NCBI RefSeq assembly: GCF_016741775.1
Contig: NZ_JAERRK010000001.1
Location: 186,001 to 250,000, forward strand
Direction: 5' to 3'
Source: Streptomyces actinomycinicus
GTDB taxonomy: Bacteria; Actinomycetota; Actinomycetes; Streptomycetales; Streptomycetaceae
DNA: 64,000 bases
In this document: piece by piece, positions 34,072 to 44,159 of the stretch
Numbering within the stretch: position 1 is the stretch's first letter
Layout of the letters: the number at the start of each line of letters is the position of its first letter
Program-made: the position numbers and the translations under genes
Notes under the pieces: generated by a model
The model's database searches: none
What the model saw: only the letters and a program-made list of their open reading frames with translations
Told to the model about the DNA's origin: nothing

Positions 34072-34102
34072 GGGGCCCTTCGAGGCCGGCCCGAAGGGCC
34101 CC
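34072..34102 (-). terminator. hairpin terminator
   Basis: GGGGCCCTTCG (34072-34082) pairs with CGAAGGGCCCC (34092-34102), an 11-bp perfect stem with a 9-base loop, 3' of the 34137 gene. Confidence 0.75.
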
Positions 34103-34136
34103 GCGCCAAGCGTCGCGCACGATGGCGTGGTGAGGC

Positions 34137-34379
34137 TCAGCCCGTGAAGGCGCTGTTGTACTGGCCGCAGGTGGTGTCCATGGTGCCGGCGAGGCCGAGT
34201 ACGCCGACCGGGATGTCGTTCTCCGACACCGTCTGGGGGCTGCACTCCTGGTAGGGGCGGTAGAGGTCGGACACCTGCGGCCCGCCCTCGGGGCTGTCGG
34301 CGGAAGCGGTGCCGGCGCCGATGGCCGCCAGACCGCCCGCCGCCACCGCTGCGATCACGACCTGCTGAAGCTTACGCAT
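34137..34379 (-). CDS. small secreted protein, family B (ECSPQT, rodlin-like motif)
   Basis: The 80-residue precursor starts at ATG 34379 (MRKLQQVVIAAVAAGGLAAI; cleavage near ASA-D, residue 27). The mature 53 residues read in part YRPYQECSPQT..NDIPVGVLGL..TCGQYNSAF, with two cysteines. The same domain forms the C terminus of the 31004 protein. The NDIPVGV segment after the first cysteine also occurs in rodlin RdlB of this window (VNDIPVGVGAL), and rodlins likewise have two cysteines. A distant relation to rodlins is my inference from this motif. The gene has its own terminator. Confidence 0.82.
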   Translation of the reverse strand: MRKLQQVVIAAVAAGGLAAIGAGTASADSPEGGPQVSDLYRPYQECSPQTVSENDIPVGVLGLAGTMDTTCGQYNSAFTG

Positions 34380-34641
34380 GGAACCCTCGGTTCTTTGCTT
34401 GTACGAGCGGCTTGATAGCCGAGTGTGACTGCTCAAACACTAGCAGTAGCGGCAGGGCTCGTTCCATGCTGGACGTCTGTGTCACGAGGGGTGCGGGGGC
34501 CGGGAGAAGCGCCGTACAGGCCGCCGGTCACCTGGCCGGACACCGGAGTTGCCGCCCGGCACCCGCCTCCCTGTCGTACGGCGTGCTGTCAGCCGTGCTG
34601 TGACAGCGGCACCAACACGGGTGAAGCGGACGCCTGTTGCG

Positions 34642-36054
34642 TCAGGTGAACGTCGGCTCGGCGACCCGGGAGCGCGCGCGTGCCGGTGCGGAGGCGATCA
34701 GGTCGCGCAGGCCCTCGGCGTACCGCCGCACGTTCTTGTGGGCGACGTCGGTGTCCGGGTACCGGCAGGCGAACCACAGCCCCTCGTGCAGTCGGTTGAC
34801 CCAGGCGCACACCTGGTCGCCGTACGACACCCGGATCAGTCCGTACGCCTTCTTCTCGGTCCAGCGGGCCGCGCCGGGGACGGCGCGGGCGTCCACGTAG
34901 GAGACGATCGAGTACAGGTCCGGCGAAGTCGGGCGGAAGTCCTCACCGAGCAGGCGCAGTACGCGGGCCAGCGGAATGCGCGCCAGCGAGCGGTTGGCCC
35001 GCAGTTCGGCGCGTACCGTGGTGAGCGCCTCCTCGAAGTCCCGTGCCGCGGGCACCTCGATCGGCGCGCCGCCCACGTACCAGCCCACGGAGTCCGACCA
35101 CGCCGACTTCACCCGGGTGTGCAGCGGAACGACCGTACGGTAGTAGGGCTGTCCGCCGAGTTCGTGGACGATCAGACTGGTCGCGGCCAGGACGCCGACC
35201 ATGCTGCCGCCCCAGGGGCGGCAGTACGCCTCGAAGGACGCCGCCGCATCCGCGTCGAGAAGCGGCTCGCACATCAGCTTCTGGGCGGGCAGCACGCCGC
35301 CGGGACTCAGGCCGAGGTCGACGGGGAACTCCGGCAGCCTCCCCTCGCACCGGCCGATGAACTCCCGCCAGCGCGCGACGATCGCGTGCGTGTCGTCGAT
35401 CCCGTCCGCGTCCGTCCGTTCCTGTTCGCAGAAGTCGACGTAACTGCCCGCGGGGTGGCCGGTGACGCGCCGGCCCGTGACGTCCGCGGCGTACAGTTCG
35501 TGGACTTCGTCCGGGATGCGCTGGAGGGAGTAGGCGTCCACGTTCGTGTGGTCGAAGGCCATGTACACACTGGTGGAGTCGTCGCGGACGACCGCCGCGT
35601 AGATGAGGTTCGGCCAGCCGAGTGCGTCCGCGGCGACGTCGAACCGGTCCTGCAGGTAGCGGACCAGCGCCCCGGGGTCGGTGAAGTCGCCGACCACCTC
35701 CCGGCGCAGCGACACGTCCGTCTCCCCGAGTGTGAAGCGGTGCATGTCGTCGCCGGTCCAGCGGAAGCCGCTGCGCAGCGTCTCGTGACGCAGTGTCCAT
35801 CCGCGCAACGCCCGTTCCAGCGCGTCGAGATCGACGCGGCCCGGCAGGTCGAACGCCGCACCGAGCCAGGTCGGTACGAACAGTCCGTCCTCGCGCACCG
35901 AGCGTGCCGTCCTGATGTGCGACTCCTGGATGTACGCCGGAGGCCGCGGGTCCGGCCGCAGTGCCGCCGCCGCCGCGACGGTCGCCGGGCTGAACGTCCA
36001 TTCGACGAGGCGGCCGGGGCGGACCTCGCAGCGCTGAATGTCAGAAATGCGCAC
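34642..36054 (-). CDS. stand-alone condensation-domain (NRPS C-domain-like) acyltransferase
   Basis: The 470-residue protein starts at GTG 36054, eight bases after GAAGGAG; the longer frame is not supported. It has the CoA-dependent acyltransferase/condensation fold. The active-site HxxxD motif is AFDHTNVDAYS (His169, Asp173). An N-terminal ELRHETLR-like element is RGWTLRHETLRSGF, and a structural region near the C terminus is DSVGWYVGGAPIEV. No carrier protein, adenylation or ketosynthase partner is nearby. Related free-standing enzymes esterify lipids or sugars (PapA-like) or form amides. It is divergent from an alcohol dehydrogenase gene and borders the small secreted-protein island. Substrates are unknown. 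Confidence 0.8.
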   Translation of the reverse strand: MRISDIQRCEVRPGRLVEWTFSPATVAAAAALRPDPRPPAYIQESHIRTARSVREDGLFVPTWLGAAFDLPGRVDLDALERALRGWTLRHETLRSGFRWTGDDMHRFTLGETDVSLRREVVGDFTDPGALVRYLQDRFDVAADALGWPNLIYAAVVRDDSTSVYMAFDHTNVDAYSLQRIPDEVHELYAADVTGRRVTGHPAGSYVDFCEQERTDADGIDDTHAIVARWREFIGRCEGRLPEFPVDLGLSPGGVLPAQKLMCEPLLDADAAASFEAYCRPWGGSMVGVLAATSLIVHELGGQPYYRTVVPLHTRVKSAWSDSVGWYVGGAPIEVPAARDFEEALTTVRAELRANRSLARIPLARVLRLLGEDFRPTSPDLYSIVSYVDARAVPGAARWTEKKAYGLIRVSYGDQVCAWVNRLHEGLWFACRYPDTDVAHKNVRRYAEGLRDLIASAPARARSRVAEPTFT

Positions 36055-36214
36055 GGTGGCGTCTCCTTCGCAGAAGACACCAGCTTGATCAAGGGGGAGC
36101 CGTGTGCGAGTCATGACCGCTGTGTTGCGGGGTTTTCAGCGGGACGTGTGACGCCTCGAACGGCGAAGCGAGCGGAGCGTCTAGCCTGCGCGCAGGGTTC
36201 CGAGAGGAGTGCGC

Positions 36215-37258
36215 ATGCGAGCCGTGATCTTCGAGCGCTACGGTGACCTCGCCGAGGTGCGTGAGCTGCCCGACCCCCGCCCGGCCCCGCACGGTGTGGT
36301 CGTCCGCGTGGAGGCGACCGGGCTGTGCCGCAGCGACTGGCACGGCTGGATGGGGCGCGATCCGGACATCGCGCTGCCGCACGTTCCGGGACACGAACTC
36401 GCCGGTGTGGTCGAGGCGGTGGGTGCCCGGGTGACCGGGTGGCGTCCCGGCGACCGGGTCACCGTGCCGTTCGTCTGCGCCTGCGGCGGTTGCCCGTCCT
36501 GTGCGGCCGGCGACCAGCAGGTGTGCGAACGGCAGACCCAGCCCGGCTTCCACCACTGGGGATCCTTCGCCCAGTACGTGGCGCTCGACCACGCCGACGT
36601 CAACCTCGTGGCCCTCCCCGACGGGATGGCGTACGCGACCGCCGCCGCCCTCGGCTGCCGGTTCGCCACCGCCTTCCGGGCGGTGGTGCAGCAGGGCCGG
36701 GTGTCCGCCGGGGAGTGGGTCGCGGTCCACGGCTGCGGCGGGGTCGGCCTGTCCGCGGTGATGATCGCGGCGGCCTCAGGGGCCCGCGTGCTCGCCGTCG
36801 ACGTCTCGCCCCGAGCCCTGGAACTGGCCCGGACGTTCGGCGCCGCCGAGTGCCTGGACGCGACCGGCCTGCCCGATCCGGCCGCCACCGTCCGTGAGCT
36901 GACCGGCGGTGGCGCCCATCTCTCCCTCGACGCCCTCGGCTCGCCCGCCACCTGCGCCGCCTCCGTGAACGGCCTGCGCCGACGCGGCCGGCACGTCCAG
37001 GTCGGCCTGCTGCCCTCGGCCGACGGCACCACCCCGGTCCCGTTGGCCCGCGCGATCGCCCTGGAGCTGGAAATCCTCGGCAGCCACGGCATGGCCGCCC
37101 ACACCTACCCGGCCATGCTCCACCTGGTCCGCGCCGGCGTCCTGCGCCCCGACCTCCTCGTGACGTCGGCCCTCCCGCTCGACGCGGCACCGGCGGCCCT
37201 CGCGGCGATGGGCACGGCACCGGCGGCGGGGGTCACGGTCATCGAGCCCTGGAGCTGA
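36215..37258 (+). CDS. zinc-dependent alcohol dehydrogenase
   Basis: The 347-residue medium-chain dehydrogenase starts at ATG 36215 after GAGAGGAG. Catalytic zinc residues are in GLCRSDWHG (Cys near 38) and PGHELAGVV (His-Glu near 60). The structural-zinc cysteine cluster is [17 protein letters not shown] (near 90-106), and the nucleotide site is [12 protein letters not shown] (near 172-183). Family members oxidise alcohols with NAD(P). It is a single gene, divergent from the condensation-domain gene; whether the two serve one pathway is not shown by the sequence. Confidence 0.9.
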   Translation: MRAVIFERYGDLAEVRELPDPRPAPHGVVVRVEATGLCRSDWHGWMGRDPDIALPHVPGHELAGVVEAVGARVTGWRPGDRVTVPFVCACGGCPSCAAGDQQVCERQTQPGFHHWGSFAQYVALDHADVNLVALPDGMAYATAAALGCRFATAFRAVVQQGRVSAGEWVAVHGCGGVGLSAVMIAAASGARVLAVDVSPRALELARTFGAAECLDATGLPDPAATVRELTGGGAHLSLDALGSPATCAASVNGLRRRGRHVQVGLLPSADGTTPVPLARAIALELEILGSHGMAAHTYPAMLHLVRAGVLRPDLLVTSALPLDAAPAALAAMGTAPAAGVTVIEPWS

Positions 37259-37343
37259 CGCCCCGGAGGCAGCTCGCGCCCCCGGTGCCGGGACGGACGG
37301 GGCACGGTACCGGCACAGGGGAGCGCGTGTGCGGAAGGCGGGC

Positions 37344-37544
37344 TCAGCCGTCTCTCCGGCCGCGGTTGCCGGGGCGGGAGGCGACCCAGGCGCGGACGGT
37401 GTCGGCGTACCAGTAGGGCTTGCCGCCCTCGACGTGGTCGGGCGGGGGGAGCAGCCCGTGTTTGCGATAGGACCGCACGGTGTCCGGCTGCACCCGGATG
37501 TGTGCCGCGATCTCCTTGTACGACCAGAGCCTTCGGTCGGTCAT
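37344..37544 (-). CDS. small BldC/excisionase-like DNA-binding protein
   Basis: The 66-residue protein starts at ATG 37544, with GGGAGG eight bases upstream. It is a single MerR-like winged helix: LWSYKEIAAHIRVQPDTVRSY (helix-turn-helix), then RKHGLLPPPDHVEGGKPYW (wing) and VRAWVASRPG. It lacks the MerR effector domain, like BldC and phage excisionases. No integrase is nearby, so a host regulator is more likely. Its upstream region contains TGTGAC repeats, and it is divergent from the inositol operon, which it may control. Confidence 0.85.
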   Translation of the reverse strand: MTDRRLWSYKEIAAHIRVQPDTVRSYRKHGLLPPPDHVEGGKPYWYADTVRAWVASRPGNRGRRDG

Positions 37545-37650
37545 GGACAGCACCTCCCTGCGCGCACCGCGGCGGCGACCGGGAACGGCCGCCGGGGGGA
37601 CCGGGCGCTGCGCTGGCGATCACCAAGCCTGTGCCCGGTGAACGACGCAG

Positions 37651-37738
37651 AGTGACCGACGGGCAACACCTGTAGACCGGGTGTGACCGGGGGGCCGCGT
37701 ACATGGGACACGTGTGACATGAGGGCGGCTTTTGTGAC
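37651..37738. promoter_or_regulatory. TGTGAC direct repeats upstream of the BldC-like gene and iol operon
   Basis: AGTGAC (37651) and TGTGAC (37682, 37713, 37733) are in the same orientation, spaced 31, 31 and 20 bases, about three, three and two helical turns. Direct-repeat arrays are how BldC-type proteins bind DNA. The 425-base interval 37545-37969 holds no gene. Confidence 0.35.
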
Positions 37739-37892
37739 ATCGCTGCCGCATGGGGCATCGATGAGACCAGCGGCCGGGGAGCACCGGGGGCGCGGTGAAC
37801 AGCGCGAGAGCCGCCCCCGCGCCCGCACCCGCACGCCTGCGGGATCCGGCATGGGAGGAGGTGCCGGGCCCCACCCCGGAGTGACTGGTCCG

Positions 37893-37939
37893 AATGTCTG
37901 GACAAAACATTGACAGGGCTCGGCGAACGGGACTAGAAA
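37893..37939 (+). promoter_or_regulatory. promoter and inverted repeat of the inositol operon
   Basis: TTGACA (37910-37915) and TAGAAA (37934-37939) are spaced 18 bases and fit -35/-10 boxes. AATGT (37893-37897) and ACATT (37907-37911) form an inverted repeat that overlaps the -35 box and could be a repressor site. The iolC start is 31 bases downstream of the -10. Confidence 0.5.
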
Positions 37940-37969
37940 GCCGGGGAGAGCCACGACGAAGGGAAGCCG

Positions 37970-38920
37970 ATGGCCTACGACCTGATCACCATGGGGCGGA
38001 TCGGAGTGGACCTCTACCCGCTGCAGACCGGTGTCCCGCTCGCCCAGGTGGCGTCCTTCGGCAAGTTCCTCGGCGGGTCGGCGGCGAACGTCGCGGTCGC
38101 CGCGGCCCGGCTCGGCCGGCACACCGCCGTGATCACCCGCACCGGCGACGACCCCTTCGGCACCTACCTCCACGAGGCACTGCGCGGCTTCGGCGTCGAC
38201 GACCGCTGGGTCACCCCGGTGCCCGGACTGCCGACCCCGGTCACCTTCTGCGAGGTCTTCCCGCCGGACGATTTCCCGCTCTACTTCTACCGGCAGCCCA
38301 AGGCCCCCGACCTGGAGATCGACGCCCGCGAACTGGACCTGGACGCCATCCGCGGCACCCGGATCCTCTGGGTCACCGGCACCGGCCTGAGCGAGGAACC
38401 GAGCCGTACGGCGACCCTCACGGCCCTGGCCCACCGGGCGAAGTCCGGCACGACCGTCTTCGACCTCGACTGGCGCCCCATGTTCTGGAAGGACCCGGAC
38501 GCCGCACGCCCCTTCTACGCCGAGGCGCTGCGCCACACCACGGTCGCCGTCGGCAACGTGGACGAGGTGGAGGTCGCGACCGGGCTGCGCGAGCCGCACG
38601 CCGCCGCCCGTGCCCTGCTCGACGCGGGGGTGGAGATCGCCGTCGTGAAGCAGGGACCCAAGGGTGTCCTCGCCGTCCACCGCGACGGCGAGTCCGCGGA
38701 GGTACCGCCGCTGCCCGTCACCGTCCTCAACGGTCTGGGGGCCGGCGACGCCTTCGGCGGCTCCCTCTGCGACGGCCTCCTCGAGGGCCGGGACCTGGAG
38801 ACGATCATGCGGCACGCCAACGCGGCCGGCGCCATCGTCGCCTCCCGCCTGGAGTGCTCCTCGGCGATGCCCACCCCGGCCGAGGTGGCCGCCGCGCTCG
38901 AGGCCGGAGCGGTCCGGTGA
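37970..38920 (+). CDS. iolC: 5-dehydro-2-deoxygluconokinase
   Basis: The 316-residue PfkB kinase phosphorylates 5-dehydro-2-deoxy-gluconate in myo-inositol breakdown. N-terminal DLITMGRIGVDLYPLQTG and the GGSAANVAVAAARLG signature (near 36-50) are typical of IolC. The C-terminal signature GLGAGDAFGGSL has catalytic Asp260. It is first in the operon iolC - aldolase - iolB - iolD - mmsA, preceded by a good promoter. The stop overlaps the next start as GTGA. Confidence 0.92.
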   Translation: MAYDLITMGRIGVDLYPLQTGVPLAQVASFGKFLGGSAANVAVAAARLGRHTAVITRTGDDPFGTYLHEALRGFGVDDRWVTPVPGLPTPVTFCEVFPPDDFPLYFYRQPKAPDLEIDARELDLDAIRGTRILWVTGTGLSEEPSRTATLTALAHRAKSGTTVFDLDWRPMFWKDPDAARPFYAEALRHTTVAVGNVDEVEVATGLREPHAAARALLDAGVEIAVVKQGPKGVLAVHRDGESAEVPPLPVTVLNGLGAGDAFGGSLCDGLLEGRDLETIMRHANAAGAIVASRLECSSAMPTPAEVAAALEAGAVR

Positions 38921-39864
38921 GGGCGGGCCGCGTCGCGGGGACGCACGCCCACGGCGGCGACGGCGTCCGGCGCTCCCGCGTCGACGTCGCCGAACTGGTC
39001 CGCCTCCGCACCTACCACCCCGAGGCGATCGCCGAGGCCGCCGCCCGGCGGGCCCGCCGGCCCCTGCTGAACGAGAACGGCAGGCTGATGATCGTCGCCG
39101 CCGACCACCCGGCCCGCGGCGCCCTCGGCGTCGGCGACCGCAGGCTCGCCATGGCCAACCGCGCCGACCTGCTCGAGCGCCTCTGCCTCGCGCTGTCCCG
39201 GCCCGGCGTCGACGGCGTCCTCGCCACCGCCGACATCCTGGACGACCTGCTCCTCCTCGGCGCCCTCGACCACAAGGTCGTCATGGGCTCCATGAACCGA
39301 GGCGGCCTGCAGGGCGCGCGCTTCGAACTGGACGACCGGTTCACCGGACACCGCCCCGAGGACATCCAGCGCCTCGGCTTCGACGCGGGCAAGCTGCTGC
39401 TGCGCGTCGACTACGACGACCCGGGCTCCCTGACCACCCTGGAGTCCACCGCCCGCGCCATCGACGCCATGGCCGAGCGCCGGCTGCCGGTCTTCGTGGA
39501 GCCGTTCATCAGCCGCCGCACCCCCGAGGGGAAACTGCGCAACGACCTGTCCGCCGAGGCGGTCACCCGGTCCATCGCCATCGCCTCCGGCCTCGGCGGC
39601 TCCTCCGCCTACACCTGGCTGAAGGTGCCGGTCACCCAGAACCCCGACGACATGGCCCGGGTCATGGAGACCTCCACGCTGCCCGCCGTGCTGCTCGGCG
39701 GGGACATCGGCGACTCGCCCGAGGACCAGGTCGCCGCCTACGAGAAGTGGCGCGGCGCGCTCCAACTCCCCACCGTGCGCGGCCTGGTGGTCGGCCGCTC
39801 ACTGCTGTACCCGGCGGACGGCGACGTGGCCGCCGCCGTGGACACCGCCGTAGGACTGCTGTGA
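38917..39864 (+). CDS. Cgl0158-family aldolase of inositol catabolism (IolJ/deoxyribose-phosphate aldolase-like)
   Basis: The 315-residue protein starts at GTG 38917, overlapping the iolC stop. It is a (beta/alpha)8-barrel of the Cgl0158 type found in actinobacterial inositol clusters. Features are MIVAADHPARGALGVG near the N-terminal third, KVVMGSMNRGGLQG, PVFVEPFI and SAYTWLKVPV with a possible Schiff-base lysine. VVGRSLLYP closes the barrel. In this operon it takes the place of IolJ, which would cleave 6-phospho-5-dehydro-2-deoxygluconate into dihydroxyacetone phosphate and malonate semialdehyde. That role is inferred from position and fold. Confidence 0.85.
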   Translation: MRAGRVAGTHAHGGDGVRRSRVDVAELVRLRTYHPEAIAEAAARRARRPLLNENGRLMIVAADHPARGALGVGDRRLAMANRADLLERLCLALSRPGVDGVLATADILDDLLLLGALDHKVVMGSMNRGGLQGARFELDDRFTGHRPEDIQRLGFDAGKLLLRVDYDDPGSLTTLESTARAIDAMAERRLPVFVEPFISRRTPEGKLRNDLSAEAVTRSIAIASGLGGSSAYTWLKVPVTQNPDDMARVMETSTLPAVLLGGDIGDSPEDQVAAYEKWRGALQLPTVRGLVVGRSLLYPADGDVAAAVDTAVGLL

Positions 39865-39871
39865 GGGCCGT

Positions 39872-40711
39872 ATGACCAGCACCGACCTGCATCTGCCCGC
39901 GGGCACCACCGCGAACGCGCAGTACGCCGTCGACATCGACCCCAAATCGGCCGGCTGGACGCACAGCAGCCTGCGCGTGGTCGAGCTGGCACCCGGTGGC
40001 AGTCACACGTTCACCACCGGGGACAGCGAATGGATCGTGCTTCCGTTGCAAGGCGGATGTACCGTACAAATCAAGACCCCGCCGACCGAGAACGGCGAGT
40101 TCCAACTCCGGGGCCGTGAGAGCGTGTTCGCCGGAGCCTCCGACTTCGTGTACGCCCCCCGGGACACCCGGGTCCTGATCGCCTCCGGCGCGGGAGGCCG
40201 CTTCGCCCTGGCAGGAGCGAAGTGCGAGCGACTACTCCCCGCCCGCTACGGCCCCGCGCCGGAGGTCCCCGTCGAGGAGCGCGGCAGCGGCAACTGCGCC
40301 CGCCTGGTGCGCAACTTCGCGTCCGCGGACTCCTTCGACTGCGACAGGCTGATCGCCGTGGAGGTGATCACTCCGGGCGGCAACTGGTCCTCGTACCCGC
40401 CGCACAAGCACGACGAGCACCGGCCGGGCGAGGAGTCCGAGCTGGAGGAGATCTACTACTTCGAGATCGACGGCCCGGGCGGCCTCGGCTATCAGCGGGT
40501 GTTCCCCTCACGCGAGGGCGGCTCCGACCTCCTCGCCGAGGTCCGCACCGGCGACGCCGTCCTCGTCCCCGACGGCTGGCACGGCCCGTCGATCGCCCAG
40601 CCCGGACACGACATGTACTACCTCAACGTCATGGCGGGCCCGGGCGAGACACGGGAGTGGCGGATCTGCTTCCACCCCGGCCACACCGACACCACAGGGG
40701 GCTACCGATGA
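39872..40711 (+). CDS. iolB: 5-deoxy-glucuronate isomerase
   Basis: The 279-residue cupin-like enzyme isomerises 5-deoxy-glucuronate to 5-dehydro-2-deoxygluconate. Family hallmarks are WTHSSLRVVELAPGGSHTF near the N terminus, SSYPPHKHDEH and LEEIYYFEIDGPGG (metal-binding His and Glu). It also has DAVLVPDGWHGPS and MYYLNVMAGPGETREW near the C terminus. It overlaps the iolD start by four bases (ATGA at 40708-40711). Confidence 0.93.
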   Translation: MTSTDLHLPAGTTANAQYAVDIDPKSAGWTHSSLRVVELAPGGSHTFTTGDSEWIVLPLQGGCTVQIKTPPTENGEFQLRGRESVFAGASDFVYAPRDTRVLIASGAGGRFALAGAKCERLLPARYGPAPEVPVEERGSGNCARLVRNFASADSFDCDRLIAVEVITPGGNWSSYPPHKHDEHRPGEESELEEIYYFEIDGPGGLGYQRVFPSREGGSDLLAEVRTGDAVLVPDGWHGPSIAQPGHDMYYLNVMAGPGETREWRICFHPGHTDTTGGYR

Positions 40712-42585
40712 CGACCCGGCTCACCGTCGCCCAGGCACTCGTCCGCTTCCTCGCCGCCCAGTACACCGAGCGGGACGGCCGGCGGCAGCGGCTGATCAGC
40801 GCCACCTGGGGCATCTTCGGCCACGGCAACGTCGCCGGGATCGGCCAGGCCCTGGTCGAGTACGCCGACGCCATGCCGTACCACCAGGGCCGCAACGAGC
40901 AGTCCATGGTGCACGCGGCGGTCGGCTACGCCCGCCAGTCCAACCGCCTGTCGGCACACGCGGTCACCACCTCCGTCGGCCCCGGCGCGACCAACCTCGT
41001 CACCGGCGCCGCCCTCGCCACCATCAACCACCTCCCGGTCCTGCTGCTGCCCGGCGACGTCTTCGCCACCCGCCCCGCGGACCCGGTCCTGCAGCAGCTG
41101 GAGGTGCCGTACGCGGGCGACGTGTCGGTCAACGACACCCTGCGCCCGGTGTCGAGGTACTTCGACCGGATCACCCGGCCCGAACAGCTGATCCCGAGCG
41201 CGCTCCAGGCCGTGCGGGTCCTCACCGACCCCGTCGAGACCGGCGCCGTCACCCTTGCCCTGCCGCAGGACGTGCAGGCTGAGGGCTTCGACTGGCCGGA
41301 GGAGTTCTTCGCCGAGCGGGTGTGGACCGTACGCCGGCCGGGCGCCGACCCGGCCGAGCTGGCCGAGGCGGTGACCGCGATCCGGGCCGCGAAGCGGCCG
41401 CTCCTCGTCGCCGGCGGCGGAGTCCACCACAGCCGCGCCGAGGCGGCACTCGCCGAGTTCGCCGAGGCCACCCGCATCCCGGTCGCCTCCACCCAGGCCG
41501 GCAAGGGCTCGCTGCGGTACGACCATCCGCAGGACGTCGGCGGGATCGGCCACACCGGGACCGCCACCGCCGACGAGCTGGCCCGCACCGCGGACCTGGT
41601 GATCGGCGTCGGCACCCGCTGGACCGACTTCACCACCGCCTCCGGCACCCTCTTCGCCCACCCGGACGTCCGCTTCCTCAACCTCAACATCGCGCCCTTC
41701 GACGGCCACAAGCTGGGCGGGCTCGCGTTGGTCGCCGATGCCCGCAGCGGGCTGGGCGAGCTGACCGAGGCGCTGGTCGTGCACGGGCACACGGCCGCAG
41801 GCTCCTACGTCACCGAGTACACCGAGGACAAGGAGCGCTGGGAGCAGCGCGTCGACGCCTGCTTCGAGGCCGACGAACCGGACGCCCGGCCGACCCAGCC
41901 GCAGGTCGTCGGCGCCCTGGACGCCCTGGTCGACGAGTCGGACATCATCATCAACGCCGCCGGCTCCCTCCCCGGCGACCTGCACAAACTGTGGCGGACG
42001 CGGTCGTACGACCAGTACCACCTGGAGTACGGCTACTCCTGCATGGGCTACGAGATCCCGGCCGCGCTCGGCGTGAAACTCGCCGCGCCGGAACGCAACG
42101 TGTGGGCGCTGGTCGGCGACGGCACCTATCTGATGATGCCCACCGAGATCGTGACGGCCGTGCAGGAGGGCGTCGCGATCAAGATCCTGCTGGTGCAGAA
42201 CCACGGGTACGCCTCGATCGGAGGCCTGTCGGAGTCGGTGGGCGGCGAGCGGTTCGGCACCGCCTACCGGTTCCCGACGGACGAGGGGACGTACACGGGC
42301 GCCCCGCTGCCCGTCGACCTGGCCGCCAACGCCGCCAGCCTGGGCATGCGGGTGCTGCGCGCGAGGACCGTCCGGGACCTGCGGGAGGCGCTCGCCGAGG
42401 CGCGGGCAGCCGACACTCCCACATGTGTCTACGTGGAGACCGAAACGTCCGACACTGTGTCGGGCGCGCCTCCGGCGCAGGCCTGGTGGGATGTTCCTGT
42501 GGCCGAGACCGCGACCCGACCGTCGGCGGTCAAGGCACGTGAGCTGTACGAACGGCACGTCTCGACCCGACGCCGTCATCTGTAA
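40708..42585 (+). CDS. iolD: 3D-(3,5/4)-trihydroxycyclohexane-1,2-dione hydrolase
   Basis: The 625-residue thiamine-diphosphate enzyme opens the inositol-derived ring. The N-terminal TPP domain has WGIFGHGNVAGIGQAL and the activating Glu in RNEQSMVHAAVGYA. The central domain has the AGGGVHHSRA Rossmann-like turn. The C-terminal TPP-binding motif begins GDGTYLMMPTEIVTA and ends near QNHGYASIGGL. Length and motifs match IolD rather than acetolactate synthase. Seventeen bases separate it from mmsA. Confidence 0.93.
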   Translation: MTTRLTVAQALVRFLAAQYTERDGRRQRLISATWGIFGHGNVAGIGQALVEYADAMPYHQGRNEQSMVHAAVGYARQSNRLSAHAVTTSVGPGATNLVTGAALATINHLPVLLLPGDVFATRPADPVLQQLEVPYAGDVSVNDTLRPVSRYFDRITRPEQLIPSALQAVRVLTDPVETGAVTLALPQDVQAEGFDWPEEFFAERVWTVRRPGADPAELAEAVTAIRAAKRPLLVAGGGVHHSRAEAALAEFAEATRIPVASTQAGKGSLRYDHPQDVGGIGHTGTATADELARTADLVIGVGTRWTDFTTASGTLFAHPDVRFLNLNIAPFDGHKLGGLALVADARSGLGELTEALVVHGHTAAGSYVTEYTEDKERWEQRVDACFEADEPDARPTQPQVVGALDALVDESDIIINAAGSLPGDLHKLWRTRSYDQYHLEYGYSCMGYEIPAALGVKLAAPERNVWALVGDGTYLMMPTEIVTAVQEGVAIKILLVQNHGYASIGGLSESVGGERFGTAYRFPTDEGTYTGAPLPVDLAANAASLGMRVLRARTVRDLREALAEARAADTPTCVYVETETSDTVSGAPPAQAWWDVPVAETATRPSAVKARELYERHVSTRRRHL

Positions 42586-42601
42586 TAAGGAGTCTCTGGG
42601 C

Positions 42602-44104
<1,503 letters not shown>

Positions 44105-44119
44105 GCCGGACAGCACGGT

Positions 44120-44149
44120 GCCCCCGGCCTCCTCGCGGAGGACGGGGGC
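44120..44149. terminator. bidirectional hairpin terminator
   Basis: GCCCCCG and CCTCC (44120-44132) pair with GGAGG and CGGGGGC (44137-44149) with one mismatch, loop TCGC. It lies between mmsA and the convergent lipoprotein gene. Confidence 0.8.
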
Positions 44150-44159
44150 CCCGGTGTGT

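Noticed and set aside
34549..36246. 565-codon frame opposite the condensation-domain gene
   Set aside because: Antisense shadow; the minus-strand frame carries the HxxxD motif and a proper start.
37344..37544. Phage excisionase and integrated element
   Set aside because: The small MerR-like protein resembles excisionases, but there is no integrase, attachment-site duplication or tRNA nearby; a BldC-like regulator is simpler.
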